Positions 43,112 to 47,793 of a DNA stretch of 47,793 bases are shown piece after piece. The notes beneath the pieces were generated by a model. The model worked only from the letters and a program-made list of their open reading frames with translations, was not told the DNA's origin and did no database searches. Origin of the DNA: Nitrospira sp. (GTDB lineage Bacteria > Nitrospirota > Nitrospiria > Nitrospirales > Nitrospiraceae). Each line of letters begins with the position of its first letter. Position 1 is the stretch's first letter. Location of the stretch: contig JARDZZ010000011.1 in the NCBI GenBank assembly GCA_029240595.1, forward strand, positions 1 through 47,793, written 5' to 3'. Both the position numbers and the translations under genes were made by a program.

Positions 43112-43658
43112 ACGGTGGCTACTCGGCGTCGTCCTGCTGCTCATGGCCAGTTGTGTTGTGCCAGGCCGCTCGAATCACGAACAGGCCGGAGCGCTGGGAC
43201 TCGGTCGGCCGGCAACTGCTGATGACATTCGTGCGTGGAATATTGATGCCAACCCCAGCGGGGAGGGATTGCCTGTGGGGCAAGGCACCGCCGCAGGGGG
43301 CGCGGCGGTCTACGCCTCGAAATGCGCGCGGTGTCATGGGCCCACCGGCGTCGAAGGACCGATGGACCGCTTGGTGGGCGGTCGGGACACGTTGGCGTCG
43401 ACGTCGCCGGTGAAAACCGTCGGTAGCTATTGGCCTTATGCGACAACCCTCTACGATTACATTTACCGGGCGATGCCGTTTGATGCCCCGCAATCCTTGA
43501 CCGTGGATGAGGTGTATGCGGTCACCGCTTGGCTGTTGCATGAGAATGGAATCACGGAGGCGGACACGGTCATCGACGCGCGCACACTGCCGCAAATACC
43601 CATGCCCAACCGGCACGGGTTTGTCCCAGACCCGCGACCGGATGTGCCTGGTCCATAA
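43104..43658 (+). CDS. c-type cytochrome partner of the SoxC-like protein
   Basis: A 184-residue protein with one haem site, CARCH (74-78), and a probable methionine ligand in RAMPFDAP. N-terminal residues 1-17 look like a lipoprotein signal (GVVLLLMASC, C17). It is a single-domain class-I cytochrome c, simpler than SoxD (which has two cytochrome domains). ATG 43104 overlaps the SoxC-like stop by eight bases, indicating coupled synthesis; an upstream ATG at 43083 is in frame. It is the likely electron acceptor of the molybdenum enzyme, on the outside of the inner membrane. Confidence 0.85.
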   Translation: MPKRWLLGVVLLLMASCVVPGRSNHEQAGALGLGRPATADDIRAWNIDANPSGEGLPVGQGTAAGGAAVYASKCARCHGPTGVEGPMDRLVGGRDTLASTSPVKTVGSYWPYATTLYDYIYRAMPFDAPQSLTVDEVYAVTAWLLHENGITEADTVIDARTLPQIPMPNRHGFVPDPRPDVPGP

Positions 43659-43687
43659 TACCACCCGCAGCACGGGAAGGCATGATC

Positions 43688-43707
43688 ATGACCGGCTCAG
43701 CGGTCAT
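43688..43707. promoter_or_regulatory. Inverted repeat before osmC
   Basis: ATGACCG-GCTCAG-CGGTCAT, a perfect 7-bp stem, ends 8 bases before the AAAGGAGG ribosome site. It could be an operator or an RNA hairpin that modulates initiation. Confidence 0.35.
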
Positions 43708-43725
43708 CCTACAAAGGAGGTTCTA

Positions 43726-44151
43726 ATGAAGCGTTCAGGATCCGCAATTTGGGAAGGTGATTTAAAGAATGGAAAGGGTACCGTGTCGACTGACAGCGGT
43801 GTCTTGACGAACCAGCAATATTCGTTCGGGACGCGGTTTGAAAACGGCAAGGGCACCAATCCTGAAGAGTTGATTGCTGCCGCCCACGCCGGTTGCTTTA
43901 CCATGGCACTGTCGGCCCAGTTGGGAAACGCGGGCTTGACTCCGGACAAGTTGCAAACGACGGCGACGGTAACCTTCGACAAACTCGAGGCAGGATGGAC
44001 GATCACGAACATTGTGCTTGATGTCCAGGGACGCGTGCCCAAGGCAGACCAGGCTGCGTGGGACAAAGCCACGCAGGCGGCCAAAACTGGTTGCCCCATC
44101 TCCCGGTTGCTCAACACGACGATCACGATGAACGCCAAATTGGAAGCCTAG
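43726..44151 (+). CDS. osmC: OsmC-family peroxide reductase
   Basis: A 141-residue protein of the OsmC type. The two redox cysteines are C57 (AAHAGCFTMAL) and C123 (KTGCPISRLL), and the N-terminal SGSAIWEGDLKNGKG is characteristic. It reduces organic hydroperoxides using dihydrolipoyl or similar thiols. A strong AAAGGAGG site precedes ATG 43726. It follows the cytochrome gene by 67 bases, with an inverted repeat between, so it may be partly under separate control. Fits a stress-protection theme with the exported globin. Confidence 0.92.
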   Translation: MKRSGSAIWEGDLKNGKGTVSTDSGVLTNQQYSFGTRFENGKGTNPEELIAAAHAGCFTMALSAQLGNAGLTPDKLQTTATVTFDKLEAGWTITNIVLDVQGRVPKADQAAWDKATQAAKTGCPISRLLNTTITMNAKLEA

Positions 44152-44158
44152 CCATGCC

Positions 44159-44857
44159 ATGAGTGCGCCGGCGTCCGCTGCAGTAGCGTTCTTGTTTGAT
44201 CTGGACGGCACGTTGATCGACAGCGTCTATCAGCATGTGCTGGCCTGGCGGGAAGCCACTCAGGCGGCGGGGATCGAGCTGCCGGTCTGGCGTATTCACC
44301 GCCAGATCGGCATGAGCGGGGGGCTGATGCTCAACGCGCTCCTGCGCGAAACAGGCCGGCCTGTTTCCAAAAAGGAAGCGGAACATATTCAAGCGGTGCA
44401 TGCGAAAGCGTTCGCAGAACAGGCCTCCTCTCTCCGCATCCTGCCTGGTGCACAAGAGCTGCTCGATACGCTGGCCGCAGAAGGCGTCGCTCATGCCATC
44501 GCAACGAGTGGACGTCTGCACAATGCCCGTCATGCGTTGAAGCTGCTGAAGCTCCATCACGATGTGCCGATCGTCACGCGTGACGACGTCCGTTTTGCGA
44601 AGCCGGATCCTGACTTGTTTCTTGCTGCGGGTCAGCGGCTCAACGTGCCAATGAGTCGGTGCGTGATCGTCGGTGACAGCGTCTGGGACCTGCTGGCGGC
44701 CCGCCGGGCGTTTGGCCTTGGAATCGGGTTGCTCTCGGGTGGGTATGGACGCGAAGAATTGGAACGGGCCGGCGCGTATAGGGTGTACCAGGATCCGGCG
44801 GAATTGTTGAGGCATTTGGACGAAGTGGGGGTGAGGTTGGATAGAAGAGGAGAGTAG
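44159..44857 (+). CDS. HAD-superfamily phosphatase, phosphoglycolate-phosphatase-like
   Basis: A 232-residue HAD hydrolase. Motif I is FDLDGTLIDS (nucleophile D and acid D), the cap domain follows at about residues 20-90, motif II is AIATSGR, motif III K is in RFAKPDPDLF and motif IV is VIVGDSVWDLLAA. Substrate unknown; the cap type suggests small phosphates such as phosphoglycolate or sugar phosphates. It begins 7 bases after osmC. The Nudix gene follows 36 bases later, giving a housecleaning-style pair. Confidence 0.88.
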   Translation: MSAPASAAVAFLFDLDGTLIDSVYQHVLAWREATQAAGIELPVWRIHRQIGMSGGLMLNALLRETGRPVSKKEAEHIQAVHAKAFAEQASSLRILPGAQELLDTLAAEGVAHAIATSGRLHNARHALKLLKLHHDVPIVTRDDVRFAKPDPDLFLAAGQRLNVPMSRCVIVGDSVWDLLAARRAFGLGIGLLSGGYGREELERAGAYRVYQDPAELLRHLDEVGVRLDRRGE

Positions 44858-44893
44858 GCGTATCAAGGACTCTTGAGGAGAACGCCAGCATCC

Positions 44894-45364
44894 ATGCCGA
44901 AAAAGCTGAGCGCGGGGATTGTGTTCTATCGCAGAGGTGAGAAAGGGATCGAAGTCTTGTTGGTCCATCCCGGCGGACCGTTCTGGGCTCACAAGGATGA
45001 CGGAGCCTGGTCGATCCCGAAAGGTGAGTATCTGGAAGGTGAAGACCCGCTGACCGTTGCGAAACGGGAATTCTATGAGGAGACGGGGACAGAAGCGAGC
45101 GGACCCTGTGTGGCTTTAACCCCGGCAAAGCAGCCGAGCGGGAAAGTCATTACGGCCTGGGCGGTGGAAGGAGACCTCGATCCGACTGCGGTTCGAAGCA
45201 ACACATTCTCAATGGAGTGGCCGTCAAAGTCGGGTCGTGTCCAGAGCTTTCCGGAAGTGGACCGCGCACTTTGGTGCGACCTTGCGTTGGCGAGAAAGAA
45301 GCTGCTCAAAGGGCAACGCGTCCTATTGGACGAGCTGGATCAGCTGGTGAGATCATCGAGGTGA
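44894..45364 (+). CDS. Nudix hydrolase
   Basis: A 156-residue single Nudix domain. The Nudix box is complete: G-E-Y-L-E-G-E-D then REFYEETGT (pattern G-x5-E-x7-R-E-x2-E-E-x-G-x). LSAGIVFYRR begins the fold. Members remove nucleoside diphosphates linked to another group, for example cleaning oxidised nucleotides or Ap4A. ATG 44894 is chosen by alignment to the family start; GAGGAG lies about 15 bases upstream, somewhat far. It precedes an exported-protein gene by 7 bases. Confidence 0.9.
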   Translation: MPKKLSAGIVFYRRGEKGIEVLLVHPGGPFWAHKDDGAWSIPKGEYLEGEDPLTVAKREFYEETGTEASGPCVALTPAKQPSGKVITAWAVEGDLDPTAVRSNTFSMEWPSKSGRVQSFPEVDRALWCDLALARKKLLKGQRVLLDELDQLVRSSR

Positions 45365-45371
45365 CCGTCAC

Positions 45372-46235
45372 ATGATGAGCAGATGTCTGATAACGGTTCT
45401 CCTCTGTCTGCTATCGGGCGCTCCGCTGACGGCGCAGGCCGAGGGGAGCGATGAAACAGTGACCGCCGGCGCACCGGTTGTGTATTTGGACCTGGAAGCC
45501 ACGACCTGGCGTCCCCGCGGCAGGATCTCCTTCGGGATTCCATCTGTCCTTAAAATGAAGCTGACATCGGCAGGCTTTGCGGTGACCCAGGACCCGCAGC
45601 GCATGCATGATCTGACCGTCCGGGTGCAATATCGCGAAGATCGCGGCAAGCCGATCGGGGTCAATGCATATGGGACCGACATCAGCTGTCTGGTTCTCTT
45701 CGATTCGCCAGGACATGGAGTGCAGTCGGTCGCGATTCACGAGTCGCCTTCCTACACCGATCTGGTGACGGCTCCCTACGTCGAAGTCGTGCAGAAGTTG
45801 GAAACGAACCCGTACTTCTACTTCATCGGCGACATCGTCCGGGGGTGGCACAACGGAATTGACACCACGGGAGGTTTGATTGAGGCGCTCACTCGTCAAT
45901 TTGACGAGGAACGTCACAGGCCGCCGCCCACGCCGCTCGACACTTTGATCTCGCCTGCCGAGACCTTTCCTGATCTAGATGCGCACTTTGCGCCTTCGGC
46001 GCAGGAAAACGCCGTGGACGAGCTCGGTCGTCTCGGGGATGCTCGCGCGATTGAGGTGTTGAAAAAGATGATGTTTGGAGCCGACCGCAACACGCGGCTT
46101 CATGCGGTCATGGCGCTGGGACAGTTCGATGCTCCGTCCGTCACACCGGTCTTGACCAGTGTTGCGCAAGCCGACAGCGATCGTACGGTACGGGATGCGG
46201 CATCCCGTGTCCTCGCCACGAAAACAACACACTAA
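45372..46235 (+). CDS. Exported protein with C-terminal HEAT-like repeats
   Basis: A 287-residue protein with a signal peptide (ITVLLCLLSGAPLTAQA, cleavage after about residue 23). The middle (about 35-190) is mixed alpha/beta with no recognised family. The C-terminal ~75 residues carry two HEAT-like repeats (ENAVDELGRLGDARAIEVLKKM and RLHAVMALGQFDAPSVTPVL). Such repeats are protein-binding. Probably periplasmic or outer-membrane associated. It lies 7 bases after the Nudix gene and ends 52 bases before a convergent small gene. Confidence 0.75.
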   Translation: MMSRCLITVLLCLLSGAPLTAQAEGSDETVTAGAPVVYLDLEATTWRPRGRISFGIPSVLKMKLTSAGFAVTQDPQRMHDLTVRVQYREDRGKPIGVNAYGTDISCLVLFDSPGHGVQSVAIHESPSYTDLVTAPYVEVVQKLETNPYFYFIGDIVRGWHNGIDTTGGLIEALTRQFDEERHRPPPTPLDTLISPAETFPDLDAHFAPSAQENAVDELGRLGDARAIEVLKKMMFGADRNTRLHAVMALGQFDAPSVTPVLTSVAQADSDRTVRDAASRVLATKTTH

Positions 46236-46287
46236 CCGGTGCCGAGTCAGGGTCGTGAACTCACTCGCGATTCTGAACGGATTTCAA

Positions 46288-46635
46288 TCAGCTGGAAACC
46301 GACGAATCGCACTTGTGCTTCTCGCACAAAGGATGAGTCGTGTTGTGCAATTCTTTCGCGTAATAGGAAAGAATGTCACACTCTTCTGCAGACAACTCGC
46401 CGCTCTGGAGAGCCAAGCCCATGAGTCGTTCACACATCCGCATAAAATCCTTAATTTCGGTTCGCATGGCCGCGGAAATGTACAAGACCAGGGTTTGCTC
46501 CAGTACTGGGAACACCCCTAGTTCTTCTGAAATAGCCTCGCGGGAAAATGGCAGTGATGGCCGACTGGCACTCGGGCGCTGGTCATGTGTGGTTAATGTA
46601 TCGGGAAGCAACGACGAGAGGTGAGGTTGGGGCAC
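46288..46635 (-). CDS. Small hypothetical protein
   Basis: Up to 115 residues from GTG 46635; a shorter form from ATG 46467 (59 residues) covers the most ordered part. That part reads as an amphipathic helix pair (FMRMCERLMGLALQSG; AEECDILSYYAKELHNTTHPLC) followed by a Cys/His-rich tail (CEKHKC). The first 56 residues are Ser/Pro-rich and look disordered. Neither start has a ribosome site. It lies 25 bases after the lipoprotein gene and is likely in its transcript. A real gene is probable but the start is open. Confidence 0.45.
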   Translation of the reverse strand: MPQPHLSSLLPDTLTTHDQRPSASRPSLPFSREAISEELGVFPVLEQTLVLYISAAMRTEIKDFMRMCERLMGLALQSGELSAEECDILSYYAKELHNTTHPLCEKHKCDSSVSS

Positions 46636-46660
46636 CGGCAGCTTGCGCGCGAGTGAAACT

Positions 46661-47515
46661 CTAGGCAGCTTGTAAACGTCGGATGGTCGCTGCCAGGTCG
46701 TCGACCTTGGCGAAAAAGTGCTGGCGCTGTGCCGGCGTAGCGGAACGATCGAGACTCAGGATCAAGCCCGTAATGTGCCGACGCAGTTGTTTCGTCATCT
46801 CGGCGAAATGCGGATCGGAGTCATCGTCCTGGTTCACCAACCAGTTGTGCAGGCGCGCGGAGGTCTGGTCACTGCTGCGAGATTCGATCAGCGCGAGCAA
46901 TTGGTCATGGCGGCGCTTCTGATGGGCATACCAGGCAGGCAAGCTATCAGGAAAATGCATGGTCAGGCGGGTAATCTCCTGCTCCTGCTGTGGGGTAAGC
47001 GGGCCTAGCCATTCTCTCACCAACCCGAGAATCCGCTCCGTCCGCTTGGCGAGCCGTTTGCTGGGATCGTCCTGAAGCAAGGCTTCCTGACGTGCCAGCC
47101 GGCTCTGTAACGCGCTCTTGAGTCGGTTGACTTGGGAGTCGTTGACCTGCCGGACAAATTCTGTTCCATCTGACACGAAGCGCCCGAAGAGATCTGCCCG
47201 TAGCTGATCATATTGGACGAAGGCCCAATCGAGGTCGTCCGTCGACACCCCGTCCTGTACACGTACAGTGGCCTGGTGCAGCACGGATTCATAGCGGGGC
47301 AAAGCTTCATGCCGATGGTGCGATAAAATGCCGGTCAGCCTTGATGATACGAACGTCTTCTGTGGGCGAGTGAGATCGAAGTACCCGTCAATCTGACGTG
47401 CGATCAACCAATCGGCGTGATTGTAGAGCAGTGTTGTGGCAACGCAGCCGGCGAACGTCAGCGATACCAACAAGAGGGGAATGAGCAGGAGGCGTCCTGC
47501 ACGAATGTTCTTCAT
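46661..47515 (-). CDS. DUF6279-like lipoprotein
   Basis: A 284-residue protein from ATG 47515; the open frame extends 15 codons further. Residues 1-24 form a lipoprotein signal (LLLIPLLLVSLTFAGC, C24). The mature part begins YNHADWLIARQIDGYFDLTRPQK, the hallmark of DUF6279, and is then a long helical protein with many charged residues and no catalytic motif. Family role unknown; likely anchored to the outer membrane by its lipid. It is followed by the small gene at 46288. Confidence 0.85.
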   Translation of the reverse strand: MKNIRAGRLLLIPLLLVSLTFAGCVATTLLYNHADWLIARQIDGYFDLTRPQKTFVSSRLTGILSHHRHEALPRYESVLHQATVRVQDGVSTDDLDWAFVQYDQLRADLFGRFVSDGTEFVRQVNDSQVNRLKSALQSRLARQEALLQDDPSKRLAKRTERILGLVREWLGPLTPQQEQEITRLTMHFPDSLPAWYAHQKRRHDQLLALIESRSSDQTSARLHNWLVNQDDDSDPHFAEMTKQLRRHITGLILSLDRSATPAQRQHFFAKVDDLAATIRRLQAA

Positions 47516-47643
47516 CGGTTGCGATTGCCTAACGATCGGAAGCGGTGAGTGTACTGTCACGGTAACACAAGACCCTGCCCCGCTGCTAGTCTTGCAATGA
47601 TCGAGAATTTCTCATTCCTCCGCAAGTATTTACAGGACAATCA

Positions 47644-47793
47644 TCACTTCCATGTTGCAGTTTGTGTCCGTGCGGCCAGGCGAGCGAATTCCTGTTTGGC
47701 AGCGGTGACTTTCCGGAGGTAGGCTCGTACCTCGTGCTCGCCGCACTGCTGCCTTTGGAGCAGCCGAAATCCGCGTGACACGTACGCTTGTCC
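47644..47793 (-). CDS. C-terminal fragment of an unidentified gene (cut by window end)
   Basis: An open frame of 49 codons runs from the window edge to a TGA at 47644, on the minus strand. The visible part is basic and helical (GFRLLQRQQC, EVRAYLRKVTAAKQEFARLAA). It is too short to assign to a family. The 128 bases between its stop and the lipoprotein start hold an 11-base palindrome (GAGAATTTCTC region) but no clear promoter. Confidence 0.4.
   Translation of the reverse strand, partial: GQAYVSRGFRLLQRQQCGEHEVRAYLRKVTAAKQEFARLAARTQTATWK

Overview
The window looks like a chromosomal segment of a Gram-negative, GC-rich bacterium, most likely a member of the phylum Nitrospirota (Nitrospira-like). 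I infer this from the gene mix and protein style: LpxD, LptF and LptG show an outer membrane with LPS; there are several c-type haem proteins, an orphan SoxCD-like pair and an exported truncated haemoglobin; and there is a Tfp-type chemosensory locus. No rRNA or other phylogenetic marker is present, so the assignment is tentative. I saw no tRNA, rRNA, CRISPR array, transposase, integrase or phage gene. Strong Shine-Dalgarno sites precede many genes.

Layout. (1) 1-530: 3' part of a cobinamide amidohydrolase gene (cbiZ). (2) 971-13608: a plus-strand chemosensory locus: a periplasmic c-type haem protein, a CheY-like receiver, CheW, an MCP, a giant CheA hybrid with three Hpt domains and a receiver, two divergent CheW-like proteins, a receiver fused to a repeat-built coiled coil, and two related proteins carrying Hpt-like domains that lack the phosphoryl-accepting histidine, one of them fused to an HD-GYP-like domain. 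No CheR or CheB is encoded here. (3) 13861-14382: a small membrane protein. (4) 19373 down to 14397, minus strand: an envelope lipid operon lptF-lptG-KS-acp-lpxD with a good promoter. (5) A cold-shock protein with a perfect terminator, then a 722-residue TPR protein. (6) 22266-26376: a 2-hydroxyacid reductase gene diverging from a fused FAD/Fe-S/CCG dehydrogenase that overlaps a diheme cytochrome gene. (7) 26453-36622: mixed housekeeping and small genes (MoaD-like protein, HrpB helicase, acetyltransferase, C39-like peptidase, pyrophosphatase, DEAD-box helicase, CBS protein, zinc-ribbon protein, YjbQ) with a dispersed intergenic repeat family. (8) zwf and an MFS transporter behind an operator-like palindrome. 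(9) 39886-46235: DUF2024 protein, exported truncated haemoglobin, O-methyltransferase, SoxC-like and cytochrome c, OsmC, HAD phosphatase, Nudix hydrolase, secreted HEAT-like protein. (10) Minus-strand envelope lipoprotein and small genes to the window end.

How the parts fit. The most system-like region is 971-13608. Its core matches the Pil-Chp logic (PilG/PilI/PilJ/ChpA), which controls type IV pili and surface behaviour. Three features are unusual: a separately encoded haem sensor candidate at the head, a receiver on a coiled-coil rod made of 10-residue and 31-residue tandem repeats, and two paralogous proteins with non-phosphorylatable Hpt-like domains, one tied to a degenerate HD-GYP domain. 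A testable reading is a haem- or redox-tuned chemosensory array whose phosphotransfer output is buffered by pseudo-Hpt proteins and linked to cyclic-di-GMP. The minus-strand lipid operon suggests a dedicated acyl-ACP supply for lipid A linked to LPS export.
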